This document shows, piece by piece, positions 34,514 to 45,719 of a stretch of DNA of 64,000 nucleotides. Both the position numbers and the translations under genes were made by a program. This DNA is from Hirsutella rhossiliensis (Eukaryota > Ascomycota > Sordariomycetes > Hypocreales > Ophiocordycipitaceae), in NCBI RefSeq assembly GCF_020360975.1, contig NW_025408681.1:1426001-1490000 (forward strand), given 5' to 3'. The notes under the pieces were generated by a model. The model saw nothing but the letters and a program-made list of their open reading frames with translations. It made no database searches and was not told the origin of the DNA. Each line of letters opens with the position of its first letter. The first letter of the stretch is position 1.

Positions 34514-37500
34514 TAAGGTATTCTTATTACTAACCTTATTTTCTTATATCTAGTATTTATTTTACTTTATATTCTTAATTGTCGTTAACTTCGATTCTTT
34601 CTTATAGTTTAGCGTTTTATAGCGCTAGTTCTAATAATAAGATATAAAATATTAGGTATATCTATATTATTATTAATAGCGAAGGTTCGTAGTTAACCTT
34701 TAAAATAGTTTTCTTAACCTTAAACGGTCTAAGTTTCTTAAAATCTAATTTATTACTTAGTTGTTTTATTTTAATATTTTATTATATAAGGTAGACTATA
34801 TCTCCCTCTTAAAAGATTAGTCCCTATAATCTTTTCCGATTATAGGAAGTAGATATTTATTCTTTAATAAATTAAAGTTCTTATTATATTTCTTTATATA
34901 ATATTTATAGCTAATCTACTTATAATATCGCTTATTCTACTTATAGTCCTTATTAAGTAACCTTAAATACTTCTAGGTTATATTTATAATTAGCGTATAC
35001 TAGTAAGAGCTTAGTTATTTCCGTAAACTAAGCTATTATAAGCTAGTTACGCTATTAGTAGCTATTTAACTTAATCGTTTTATTTATAACTAATATAGTA
35101 TTATAAATATTATTTAAGCGTTTAGTTAAGTCGTTCTATTTATCTATTTATTTATAGGTAATAAGCTATACTAAGCTTATATTTCGTCCTTAATTATACT
35201 ATAAGAGCTTACTAAAATTTAGCTATAAATATACTTCCTCTATTAAAGATAATCTCGTTTAGTAGTCTATAATTACTAATAATTATTTATAGGAATATAT
35301 ATACTAGCTCTTTTATATTACTTACTTCTTTATATAGTAAAAAGTATTTATATTTCGTTAATCTATTAGTAATAATAAATATACTATTATACTTAACGTT
35401 AGTTATAAGTTCTTTTAATAGTAATAGCTTTATAATATAGTTAAAAGCTATTAAATCCTATGGTTTCTTTAGTACTAGTAGCGGTTATAATTCTCTTTAT
35501 AGTTTATATTATTTAGCTTTACTTTATATATAAAGTTTATATTCTTTAATAACTTATTATACTATTTCTTTAAGCTATAAGAAGTTATATTATCGTTTAA
35601 TCCGTTTTATTATTCTTTAGATTCCTTAGTATCTATATATTAAATATTTATATATATCTTATATAACTTTATCTTATAATTCTAGTAGTATCTAGATTTT
35701 ATTTTTATATATTAAAACTTTTAAATATCCTATATTATATCTATTTAGTACTTTATATTCTTTTATCTATTTTAGGATCTTTTAATAAGTCGAGTTATTA
35801 GGATATACTTTAAATATTATATTTAGCTATCGTTACTAGTAGTTCCCGTTTTCGTTAATTTCTAAGAGCTATCCTTTTGCTATAGGTGCCCTTATATTAT
35901 AGTCGCTTCGTCGACTAAGGGTATTAGCTCGACCGTTTTCTATTCCTTTTTTATAGATTATTTTATAGTTAAATTCTAATAAGTATTTAGCTTATTAAAT
36001 CTATTATCCGTTTAACTATTATATTATTATAAAATATAAGATATTCTTATAGTCTATATAGACCTTAACTTTATATTTACTTCTAAGAAAGTAGTATTAA
36101 AACTCCTTAAAAGCTTAAATAATTATAAGGAATTCTTTATTATAGATAAGGTAATTAAGTTCTACGCTATATAGCTTCTTTAAGTAAAATATAATTAGTT
36201 ATAGTCTTCCTTTATTATCTTTTTATCCGATTTATACTCTTAGAGTAAAGTCTAATATATCGGTTTTAAGTTCGATTTATCGTTTTAAATTAAAGGTAGT
36301 TAAGACTAGTTCTTATATAATTATAGTCTTAATATATTCGAAAGCTTTATTAGCTTTATCGTCCTATATAAATTCTTTTTCCTTCTTTATTAAGTTATAT
36401 AGTAGTACTACGATCTTTCCGAAATCTTTAATAAATCGTTAGTAGTAATTTATAAATTATAGGAAACTTTATATATCCTTAACGTTCTTTAGCGTTAGCT
36501 ATTCTTTAACTAAGTTAATTTTATCTTATTATATTTATATCTCTTTTAGTAAGATTATATATTTAAGGAAGTCTACTTCCTATATATAGAACTTACTTTT
36601 CTTTAGTTAAACTAGTAACTTTATATTCTAAAATACGCGGAGTACCTTATAGATATATTCCTTATATTCTTTTAAGGTATCTAAGAAGATTAAGATATTA
36701 TCTAAGTATACTACTATAAAGATATCTAAGTATTTATATAGGATATTATTAATTATCTATTAAAAGGTAGCTAGTATATTTATAAGTCTAAATAGTATTA
36801 CTAAATATTTAAATAGTTTAAATTTCGTTTTAAAGGCTATTATCTATTTATATCCCTTTTTATACGTATTAAGTTATAAGCGCCTTTAAGATCGAGGGCT
36901 ATAACCTATTTTTTATTATATAGTCGATCTTATAGTTCTAATATAAGTAGTAATAGTATTCGGTCCTTTCTAATAATATTATTTAAGCGTCTATAGTTAA
37001 TAATAAGTTATAGCTTACTGTTTTTCTTTAAAATAAATATAACTAGGTAGCTTACTTTAAATATTAATATTTATATATATCCCTTTTATAGATTCTTATT
37101 AAGGTAGTCGCGTAGTGTTTATAGTTACTTTTCGTTTAAGTTATAAATCTTATAAAACGTTAGCGTTATTCTATCCTTAAGATAAATTTCGTAGTCCTAT
37201 TAGCTATATTTAGGTAACCCTATCTTAAGTTCTTCCTTAAAGAGTTTATTATATTTCCGGTATTCTTAGGGGATATTCTTTATTCTATCTTATAGGCTTT
37301 ATTCTTTCTTTTAAGAGCTAGTTTCTTTTAACTTAAGCTCTTTATTAATTTATTTAAGGTCTTTCCTTAAAGGAATAATAACTCTTTAAATCTTTATATT
37401 ATATCCTTTATTCTATTTATATTAGATACTAGGTTATATAGCCGTATTAGTTAGTATATAGGTCTTATTAATCGATTTTATTATATTTATTAGTTTAGTT

Positions 37501-40500
37501 ACTACTTTTATTTATATTACTAAAGCCTATAATAATTTACTTAAACGGTTATCCCTTTTATCTTATTTAAGAGCTAAATTATCGTAAATTTTTACTTTCT
37601 TTTAAATCTACTAATCTTAGAAACTTATATCTTTATCTTAATATAGCTAGCTAGTTTTCTAGTTAATTAGTAGGTTGCTCTCCTATAGCTATAAAAGCCT
37701 TAATATAAGGTCGTATTCTTTAATATCTATAATATTAAAGTTAACTTATTTATTATAGCCCTAGATATTAATATTAAGGTAATTAATCTCTATATTAATA
37801 ATTCCGTTATTATAGTTAAAGGCCTCTCCTTTAATATTTATAAGTTTATATAGATCTTTCTTATATCTCTATATAAGTTAGTAATAATTAACGACTTTAG
37901 GTAAAATATAATTACTTATTACGCTATAATCTAAAAGTATATATATATAATATCCCGCGATTTAAATATCTAATACTATTTAGTTACTATAGCTTACTAT
38001 TACTATATATAAGGTCCTTAGATTTTATTATATTATACTAGTTTATAGCCCTTTTATAAATAGTATACCTCGTTTTTTACTTAGTCCTTATTTATTTCGT
38101 TTATATATTCTTCTTTAATTTATTACTAGTATTATTTCTTTATTCTTTTATCGCGTTAAGTTATTATTTAACTTAAGAGGCTAACCTCTTATAACTAGTT
38201 AAAGATTTCTTATTTCTTAACGCTATATCGTTTATACTAAGTTACTTTATAGTTAATTATATAGTTTATATTATAATTCTATTTATTTTTATACTAAAGA
38301 TTAAGTTTTCGTTTTATATCTTTCTATTTTATATATAGTTTATCTATATTAATTTTTCCTTAGTTAAATATAGCTTATAGCCTTTATATATATTACTAGT
38401 AATCTTTTAGTATACTATTATATCGTTTATACTATACTTATACTTTTTTATATTTATAAACTCTATAGTTTAGGTATATATATTTATTATAATCTTCTTT
38501 ATTATATTTAATTCGTTATATAAGTCTTTAAAAGATTAATAGTTTAGATACTTTAAAGTAAGTAGCGCTATACTATTCCTTTATTTTAGCGTATTTATAG
38601 ATTCTATATATCTCCGAAAGATATCTTATTAATAAACTATAATTATTGCGGTATTTAAGTAGTATACTATAATTAGGTTCTAATAATATAACTTAGTTAT
38701 TTAGGTAGTATTAATCGATTTTCTAGTAGTTTAGTTTTATACTTAAGTAGGGTTTTAAAAGTACTTATCCCTTAAACCTAACTAAGAAGGCATTATATTA
38801 TACCTTTATCTAGAAGTATATTATATAATCTAGATAGACGTATAATATCTATAAAATATACTTATAGTACTTATAAGTAAGTAGTATTTATAAATCGTCT
38901 TTAAATTCTCCTTATAGTTACTATTCTTATTATAAAGCTATAAAGGTATTAACCGCGGTAATAGCTATAGTATAGTCTCCTTTATATAGTACCGGTTAAT
39001 ACCGAATTAATATAGCTTATTAGTTTTCTATAAGAATTTAAGGTATTTATTAAGTTTTAATTTTAAGTATTTCTTTAAATTCTTCGAAGTATAAAGCGTA
39101 TTCTTTAATCGTAGTATTTTCCCTTAATAGTAAAGGTAGTAGTATAAGTTCGTTCTTATCTTTTATTTCTCTAGGTATTTCTTATTCTTTAAAGCTTATA
39201 TTATCGATACTTTATTATTCCTCTTTAAGTTATTATCTAAGTTTTATTAGTATAAGGGCTATATCTATATCTTCTTTATTATATTATTTATAAACTACCT
39301 ATTATTATTATCGATTTTTATTTTATATATCTTCTTAGAATTATTTACCGTTCTTCTTAATCTAGTCTTAAAAGACTCTTTTAAGATAAGGGTATTTTAG
39401 TTCTATAAATTTAACTTATTTTTATATTTTAAGATCCCTTTATTATATTATTATAAGGGTCTTCTTTAATAGCTTTAAGAACTATCTAATACTATTCTTA
39501 TCGCTTAAGTATACTATATATTTATTATTATAGTATATAGTCTTACTAAGGAGTTTATACTTTAGTTCCTATCTATTAATAGCGTTTAGGTATTTCTTAC
39601 CTTTTAGGGCTAGTACCTAGTAGGTTTTCTTCTCCTTATAAGGTTATTTATATTCTTTAAAGTAATATCTAAGTTTCCTATAATTAAAATACTTTCCTTT
39701 ACTTTTCTATATTACGTTTAAGTTTATCTTACCTAGGTTAGTTATATAAGCGTAGGTAATAGGAGTTTCGCGCTTCTTTTTATAGTTAGCGCGTCGGTTA
39801 AAGTTATTCTTATAAAAAGGGTTCTAGTTTCCTCTTCTTTATTTCTTTTCTTAGCGTTATATATACTATCTATTATCGATTTATACTACTATAGTAATAT
39901 AGTCTAAAAGGTTATTAGGTCGATTTTCCTTATAAAGCTTATCCTTAACTTCTTTTTTAAGCCTATTATAGAATTATAATATAAGAGGTTCGTTATCCTA
40001 ATTAAGCTCTAAGGTAACTTAATAGAACTTTATAATATAATTTAATACTAAGATCCTTTATTAAAGTTCTTAAAGTTTTTATTTAGCTTCTTATTCCTTA
40101 TTAGTTATTTTAAATACCTTTATAATAGCTTCTTTAAATCCTTAGAAACTAGTAAAGACTTTATCTATTTTATTATCTTATTATACTAGTTAGTTATCGA
40201 GAAAGTCCCTTATAATAGGTCTAAACTAAGCGAGTACTATTCTAAATAAATAATTTCCTACGTAGAGTACCTTTTTAACTAGGTCTAACAGTTTAGTAGG
40301 GTAAAACTAGTAGTAGGCCTTAAGTTAGGTAAGAAGGTCTCGAAGCGTGCTATAAGTACTATCGAATAGTCCTAGCTATTTTAGTTTAACTACTTCTCTA
40401 AGGTCCCTAACTTATTTATTACCTCTTTTATTCCTAAGTAACTATACCTTATATCGAAGGGTAATAATCTCGCGTATTATATCCTAAGGCGATATAGTAG

Positions 40501-40597
40501 CTCTAAAGTTAGTTAATCTAGCTTACTATATAGGTATATTAATAGTTACGATATTACTTAAAGTAACGCGGTATTATACTAAATAAGAGCTTTTAAT
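34470..40597 (-). pseudogene. gypsy-delta(-) gag-pol
   Basis: The minus-strand polyprotein is co-linear with gypsy-delta(+). Gag runs from about 40540 (without a SINE), with the zinc knuckle at about 39690-39640. The region of unknown function lies at about 39300-37950, protease near 37900-37870, and reverse transcriptase at about 37250-36500, with the active site VVYLDNILI at about 36715-36690 (second Asp changed to Asn). RNase H is at about 36260-36060, integrase at about 35950-34900 and a chromodomain at about 34560-34470. It provides the uninterrupted reference for the SINE, gypsy-delta(-) and miniature-element insertion points in the plus copy. Confidence 0.82.
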
Positions 40598-41048
40598 ATA
40601 TAACGACCGGTATTATTCCTAAGGGATAAACCTATTAAGGGGTTTATATTAATAGATATAATAGGGCGTAGTCTAAGTAATAATAAGTATATTATATTAG
40701 TAATAAGTTAGAGGTCGTAGACTATAGACTATAACTAAGTAATTAAAATTAAAGATAGAATCGTAATAAAGATTTATATTAAAAGCTATTAAGCTATTTA
40801 TCTAAAGGAGTAAAAGTAGGTAGCTATATATACTTATAGAGACTATCCTTAGATTATAGGCCTAGCTATAATCCCTAACGTTAGATTATATAGAGCGTAG
40901 TAATCTCGTTAATCCTATATTACTTAGATCTCTACGATCCCCTTAATCTTATATCTATTAGATAGTCGTACTAACTATTTATTTATTAAACCGTATTATA
41001 TACTTAACGTAGTCGACCGTTAGCGGCCTAGTAGCTATAGTCGTAATA
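40598..41048 (-). repeat. gypsy-delta(-) 5' LTR (451 bp)
   Basis: It is the partner of 27341-27790, with the same U3 and the same ends (tataacgaccgg / gtcgtaata). Adjacent GTTAA at 41049-41053 is the second copy of the target duplication, after which gypsy-delta(+) resumes. Confidence 0.9.
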
Positions 41049-41053
41049 GTTAA

Positions 41054-42204
41054 GGTCTATATAGATTATAAGAGTATCTTATACTTTATAATAATATAAT
41101 AGTTAAATAGATAATAGATCTAATAGGCTAAATATTTATTAGAATTCGACTATAAAATAATCTATAAAAAAAGAATAGAAAACAGTTAAGCTAATACCTT
41201 TAGTTAATAAAGTAACTATAATATAGGACTACTTATAGCAAAAGGATAGCTCTTAGAAATTAACGAAAACGGGAACTACTAATAACGATAGCTAAATATA
41301 ATATTTAAAGTATAACCTAATAACTTAATATACTAAAAGATCCTAAAATAGATAAAAGAATATAAAGTACTAAATAGATATAATATAGAATATTTAAAAG
41401 TTCTAATATATAAAAATAAAATCTAGATATTACTAGAATTATAAGATAAAGTTATATAAGATATATATAAATATTTAATATATAGATACTAAGGAATCTA
41501 AAAAATAATAAAATAGATTAAACGATAATATAACTTCTTATAGCTTAAAGAAGTAGTATAATAAGTTATTAAAGAATATAAACTTTATATATAAAGTAAA
41601 GCTAAACAATATAAACTATATAAAGAATTATAACCGCTACTAGTACTAAAGAAACTATAGGATTTAATAGCTTTTAATTATATTATAAAGCTACTACTAT
41701 TAAAAGAACTTATAATTAACGTTAAGTATAATTATATATTCGTTATTACTAATAGACTAACGAAGTATAAATACTTCTTACTATATAAAGAAGTAAGTAA
41801 TATAAAGGAGCTAGTATATATATTCCTATAAACTATTATTAGTAACTTTAGACTATTAAATAAGATTATCTTTAATAAAGGAAGTATATTTATAGCTAAG
41901 TTCTAGTAAGCTCTTATAGTATAATTAAGGACGAAATATAAGCTTAGTATAGCTTATTGCCTATAAATAGATAGATAAATAAAAAAACTTAACTAAATAC
42001 TTAAATAATACTTATAATACTATATTAGCTACGAATAAAATAATTAGGTTAAATAGCTACTAATAGTATAACTAGCTTATAATAGCTTAGTTATAAAAAT
42101 AACTAAGCTCTTACTAATATACGCTAATTATAGATATAACCTAGAAGTATTTAAGGTTACTTAATAAGAACTATAAGCGGAATAAGTAATACTATAAGTA
42201 GATT
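41054..42204 (+). pseudogene. gypsy-delta(+) pol, second part (RNase H end and integrase)
   Basis: This continues the frame cut at 27340. The last RNase H motifs are followed by a zinc-binding region of integrase (about 41540-41660) and the catalytic core (about 41700-42000). It matches 36045-34895 on the minus strand throughout. AGATT at 42200-42204 is the duplication made by the miniature element that follows. TAA/TAG are frequent at Gln/Trp positions. Confidence 0.78.
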
Positions 42205-42597
42205 TATCGCGAAGACTATTACGCTACGTAGGTAAAAGTAGAACGCGCTCCGATAGGTGCGCTATAATTAATATATATAACTAATAACCGCGTCTTCCGA
42301 CACACCCCCTTAGGGATCGCGGCTCCGCCGGGAGCCCTAGACCTTATAGCCTAAGACGCGGGAGTCGAATACTAAGCGCCACGCTAATAACCTAAGGAAA
42401 TCTAAGAGAGGTAGTCGTCTATAGGGGATTAAACCCTATACCGCGCGCAGTTACCGGAAGTTATAGGGGTAGTATGCTATCCCCTCCCGGGCTTATAACT
42501 ATCGCGAAGACTATTGCGCTACGTAGGCAAAAGTAAAACACACTCTAATAGGTACGCTATAATTAATATATATAACTAATAACCGCGTCTTCTAATA
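42205..42597 (-). mobile_element. miniature LTR element (TRIM) family 1, copy 1, 393 bp
   Basis: It has two 98-bp terminal direct repeats (42205-42302 and 42500-42597), the duplication AGATT (42200-42204, 42598-42602), and an internal region of only 197 bp. On the minus strand the order is LTR, primer site gttataagcccggg (42499-42486), non-coding interior, polypurine tract aagggggtg (about 42311-42303), LTR. The primer site and tract are those of copia-beta, which probably supplied the enzymes. The interior is GC-rich and contains a T-arm-like hairpin (gggtttaatccc, B-box-like) and a second gtattcgactccc motif. No ORF is present. The empty site is seen in gypsy-delta(-) near 34905. Confidence 0.88.
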
Positions 42598-42602
42598 AGA
42601 TT

Positions 42603-43099
42603 AGCTATAAAAATTATATAAAGAAATATAATAAGAACTTTAATTTATTAAAGAACGAATATCTACTTACTATAATTAGAAAAGATTATAAGGACTAATC
42701 TTTTAAAAAAGAGATATAGTTTACCTTATATAACGAAATATTAAGATAAAACGACTAAGTAATAAATTAGATTTTAAGAAACTTAGACTATTTAAGGTTA
42801 AGAAAGCTATTTTAAAAGTTAACTACGAACTTTCGCTACTAATAATAATATAGATATACTTAATATTTTATATCTTATTATTAGAACTAGCGCTACGAAA
42901 CGCTAAACTATAAGAAAAGATTAAAGTTAATAATAATTAAGAATATAAAGCTAAATAAATCCTAGATATCCGAAAATAAGGTTAGTAATAGGAATACCTA
43001 GTAAAATAGAAAGGATATAGACTAAAGGAAAATATATAGGAACCTACTAAATATCTAAGCTATTATAGTTCGCTCCTTTAATAATTTAATTAATAAAGA
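42603..43099 (+). pseudogene. gypsy-delta(+) pol, integrase C-terminus and chromodomain
   Basis: The end of integrase runs to about 42930. The chromodomain at about 42950-43080 reads QILDIRK, then QEYLVKQKGYR (LVKWKGY with TAG as Trp), then PTKYLSYYSSLLQQF. Homology to gypsy-delta(-) is close up to the tryptophan-containing end of the chromodomain (about 43042) and then falls away quickly. The end of pol abuts the stop of the antisense ORF at 43100. Confidence 0.78.
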
Positions 43100-43711
43100 T
43101 TAACCTCCTAATAAAATAGGACTTTCCGGTACTAATAGATCCCTAAGTAACCTAAATTAGGCTAGAATAAAAAGAGATAACGATACCTAGGAGTATAAGG
43201 AATCCTAATCCTCGACGAAGTCTAAAGGTAACCGATTATCGTAAGGGGTAAGCGGTAGCGCCTCCTCTACTTATTACCGCTCTTTCTCCGCCTCCTCTTT
43301 CTCGATACGCTTTAACTCCTTAATGTTATCGATACCGCGGGAGATCGCTCGTATTATTTTCTCGAACTATAGTTTCTTTTATTTTTAGAGATAAAGGACC
43401 TTTATCTCTACCTCCTCTAGCTCTCGTTTAAACTTTATATATTAGTTAGCGATATTATATAGCTAAGTAGATAACACGCCCCCGATATTATAGTAAGATA
43501 AATTTTAGCGCACGTACGTAATATATCGTTCGGAATTTAGCGCTACCTAATAATTATTAAAGCCGCGGCTTCTATAAGTAGAGTATACGGGAAAAGTTAT
43601 AATCGTAGGATTTAAGAGGATCGCGTATAATAAAGCGTTACGACGTTTAGTAGAATAAGCTTTCGGTTTCTATTTAAGAACTTAGTTAAGCGATATAACG
43701 GGCTATAGTAT
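43100..43711 (-). pseudogene. gypsy-delta(+) antisense ORF (204 codons, coiled-coil-like)
   Basis: This minus-strand frame runs from an ATA (probably a former ATG) at 43711-43709 to a TAA at 43102-43100; 612 nt is an exact multiple of three. All internal stops are TAA/TAG compatible with Gln/Trp. The N-terminal third has KRRNALLYAILL and TFPVYSTYRSRGF. The middle has VRQNLSYYNIGGVLS, followed by a long charged helix, FKRELEEVEIKVLYL through IDNIKELKRIEKEEAEKER (about 43440-43290). The tail has LPLTPYDNRLPLDFVED. It retains more CpG and purine-rich codons than pol. I know no named family. The position, between pol and the polypurine tract and on the opposite strand, is the same as in the other two gypsy elements. 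Confidence 0.62.
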
Positions 43712-44301
43712 AAAGGAAGGAGAAGAATATACTTACGTAAGGAAGTCTAGTTAAAAGGCAGTAAGGCGGCTAAAGTAGGTCTTAAGGATAAGACTAAAAG
43801 GAGGGGAGACCTTATATTACGAACCGACTAAGTATTAGTTACGTAAGACTATACTATTAGCGGAAAGGTATAGGACGGACGTATAACGGGCTAGTCCTAT
43901 TACGTAACCTATAAGGTAATTATTTAGATTACTAAGTAATTAAGGTAATTAAGGTAAGTAAGGTAATTATTAATTATTAAGGATAATTAATAATCTATAA
44001 ATAGGATTATTACGCTTACTATATAATCTATAAAGGACTATTAAGTATATAAGGATACTTAATTCTACTCCTTTAGACTAGATAGCTCTTTAGCTTTTAA
44101 TATATTATAATTATTACGATCTTTATTATAATCTTATCTTTAATTTTAATTACTTAATTACCTAGTTATAGTCTATAGTCTATAACCTCTAACTTATTAC
44201 TAACGTAATATACTTATTATTACTTAGACTATGCCCTATTATATCTATTAATATAAACCCCTTAATAGATTTATCTCTTAGGAATAATACTAGTCGTTAT
44301 A
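43712..44301 (+). repeat. gypsy-delta(+) 3' end: purine tract and 3' LTR
   Basis: 43712-43785 is short untranslated sequence. A purine-rich tract aaaaggaggggaga follows at about 43796-43809, and the LTR runs 43815-44301 (487 bp), matching 21533-22019 including the U3 specific to this copy. The first base after it begins AGTAG, the second copy of the target duplication. Confidence 0.88.
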
Positions 44302-44306
44302 AGTAG

Positions 44307-44754
44307 CTAGGTTATTAGTACTTACTTAAGAGCGCCTAAGTACGATCTCCTTACTAGTATTAATATTACTAATAAGGGTAATAGACTTATAAGTTTCCTA
44401 GCTTACTAAGGTAAGCTTATCGATAGTTAAAGTTAAGGTATTTAGTAGGGTAATAAGGGCACGACCCTCGCTAACGTTAGGTCCTAGACTAAAAGTCTCT
44501 TAGGACTAGGATTCCTTTATACCTTTCTTAGCTTTCTTTACTAAAGGGGAACTAGTATTACTATAAGACTTTTAAGCTAATCGCTTACGCTTTAAGGGTA
44601 AACCCGCCGCTACCTACTCTTATATATAGTATAGGAAATTAGTATTATAGTTCTTTATCTTTTTTAGCGTAGAAGGTATTATTATTAATAAATCGTTAAT
44701 AAAAAGTAATATAAAAAGGTATAAGGGATTAATAAAAAAGGCGTAAAACTCTAT
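44307..44754 (-). pseudogene. gypsy-gamma antisense ORF, N-terminal third
   Basis: The frame starts at an ATA (probably former ATG) at 44754 and reads MEFYAFF-like, then a Leu/Ile-rich stretch. A basic segment follows, LKRKRLA and SPLVKKAKKGIKES, then SLGPNVSEGRALITLL and TLTIDKLTLVS. It passes in frame into 21532 after removal of gypsy-delta(+). The stops are TAA/TAG at Gln/Trp-like positions. It lies about 300 bp inside the 3' LTR of its element and points away from it. Confidence 0.62.
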
Positions 44755-45059
44755 AGTAATTATAAGTAGAAGAGTTAAAGAAGAAAATAAAATAAAAAAA
44801 GTAAGAGATATATACGCACGCTCTTTATATTATAGTAGCGCGGCCGATATATAAGCGATACTATAATAGTTACTTAGCGGTAACTATTAATATAATAACT
44901 ATTAACGTTATAAAGTATAGACTAATATATACTTATATAAGCGTATATATATAATATATAACCGAAACTACCTCTCTTTTTAACTAAATATATATAGTAT
45001 AGTAAAAGTAATATATATTAAAGATATAGCTAAGACGTTTATATAAAAAGGGAGATAAT
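44755..45059. other. gypsy-gamma sequence between antisense ORF start and 3' LTR
   Basis: These 305 bp of AT-rich sequence have no coding frame on either strand. If the antisense ORF was expressed, its promoter and leader should be here or in the adjacent LTR. I see a CG-containing patch at about 44815-44850 (acgcacgctc, gcgcggcc) but no promoter motif that I would name. Confidence 0.4.
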
Positions 45060-45714
45060 TATAAGAGCGCTACTAAGAGGTATAAGCTAATAAAGTACTT
45101 AGGTATATAGTATTAGTATATTAGTAAGGTATTAGTAAGGAAGTATACTTACCCTGCTTATATATTATAAACTACTTATTATTTTAATAGAAAAGGAGAA
45201 ATCCCTCTTCTTATAAGCTTTAGTCTTATAATAAGGAGAATATAATATATATAGTATTATCGCGAAGACTATTACGCTATATAGGCAAAAGTAAAACGCG
45301 CTCTAATAAGTACGCTATAATTAATATATATAACTAATAACCGCGTCTTCCGATATACCCCCTTAAGGATCGCGGCTCCGCTAAGAGCCCTAGACCTTAT
45401 AGCCTAAGACGCGGGAGTCGAACACTAAGCGCCACGCTAATAACCTAAGGAAATCTAAGAGAGGTAGTCGTCTACGGGGGATTAAACCCCGCACCGCGCG
45501 TAGTTACCGGAAGTTATAGGGGTAGTATGCTATCCCTTCCCGGGCTTATAACTATCGCGAAGACTATTACGCTACGTAGGCAAAAGTAGAACGCGCTCCG
45601 ATAGGTGCGCTGCAATTAATATATATAACTAATAACCGCGTCTTCCGATAAGTATAGTACCTTTAGCCATCTTTACTACCTAGCTAATTATACTATAATA
45701 TATATTCCCTTATA
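45060..45714 (+). repeat. gypsy-gamma(+) 3' LTR, split by a miniature element
   Basis: 45060-45257 and 45656-45714 together give the same 257 bp as the 5' LTR at 14032-14288. The rest is the 393-bp miniature element plus one AGTAT copy. ACTAT at 45715-45719 closes the gypsy-gamma(+) insertion. Confidence 0.9.
45258..45650 (-). mobile_element. miniature LTR element (TRIM) family 1, copy 2, 393 bp
   Basis: It is exactly as long as copy 1. The 98-bp repeats are at 45258-45355 and 45553-45650, with AGTAT duplicated at 45253-45257 and 45651-45655; the empty site is in the 5' LTR near 14226. The minus-strand order is LTR, primer site, interior, polypurine tract aagggggta, LTR. The interior is better preserved here than in copy 1: gcggggtttaatccccc forms a T-arm-like hairpin and gtgttcgactcccgc is a second B-box-like motif about 70 nt further on. 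CpG and CpA are well retained compared with the LTR it sits in. Confidence 0.9.
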
Positions 45715-45719
45715 ACTAT

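Larger units (their letters stand above)
27341..41048 (-). mobile_element. gypsy-delta(-), full-length chromovirus inserted inverted into gypsy-delta(+)
   Basis: The LTRs are 27341-27790 (3', 450 bp) and 40598-41048 (5', 451 bp); GTTAA is duplicated at 27336-27340 and 41049-41053. The host RNase H/integrase sequence joins exactly across it. Internally it carries copia-beta 2. Without that it is about 7.85 kb. Gag-to-chromodomain sequence is closely related to gypsy-delta(+), but its U3 and the antisense ORF at its 3' end are different. Confidence 0.92.
21533..44301 (+). mobile_element. gypsy-delta(+), full-length chromovirus interrupted by gypsy-delta(-), a SINE and a miniature element
   Basis: The 487-bp LTRs are at 21533-22019 and 43815-44301, with AGTAG duplicated at 21528-21532 and 44302-44306. 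Subtracting gypsy-delta(-) (27341-41048, plus GTTAA at 41049-41053) and the miniature element leaves about 8.7 kb, including a SINE of about 0.77 kb. Order is gag with zinc knuckle, a long region of unknown function, protease, reverse transcriptase, RNase H, integrase, chromodomain, antisense ORF, polypurine-rich tract, LTR. The insertion lies inside the antisense ORF of gypsy-gamma(+). Confidence 0.92.
14032..45714 (+). mobile_element. gypsy-gamma(+), full-length chromovirus inserted in an inverted copy of itself
   Basis: The 257-bp LTRs are at 14032-14288 and 45060-45714; the latter contains a miniature element. The duplication ACTAT flanks it at 14027-14031 and 45715-45719. After subtracting the gypsy-delta(+) stack, the copia-alpha solo LTR and the miniature element, its own length is about 7.8 kb. 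Order is LTR, gag, protease, reverse transcriptase, RNase H, integrase, chromodomain, an antisense ORF, then LTR. Reverse transcriptase before integrase plus the chromodomain place it in the Ty3/gypsy chromoviruses. The host on both sides is gypsy-gamma(-), whose integrase sequence joins perfectly across the insertion. Confidence 0.92.

Noticed and set aside
43815..44301. A solo gypsy-delta LTR
   Set aside because: AGTAG after it matches AGTAG before 21533, its U3 matches 21533-22019, and gypsy-delta interior leads into it. It is therefore the 3' LTR of gypsy-delta(+).
45258..45650. MITE or other DNA transposon
   Set aside because: The ends are long direct repeats with a primer-binding site and a polypurine tract, not terminal inverted repeats, and the duplications are 5 bp as for LTR integrases.
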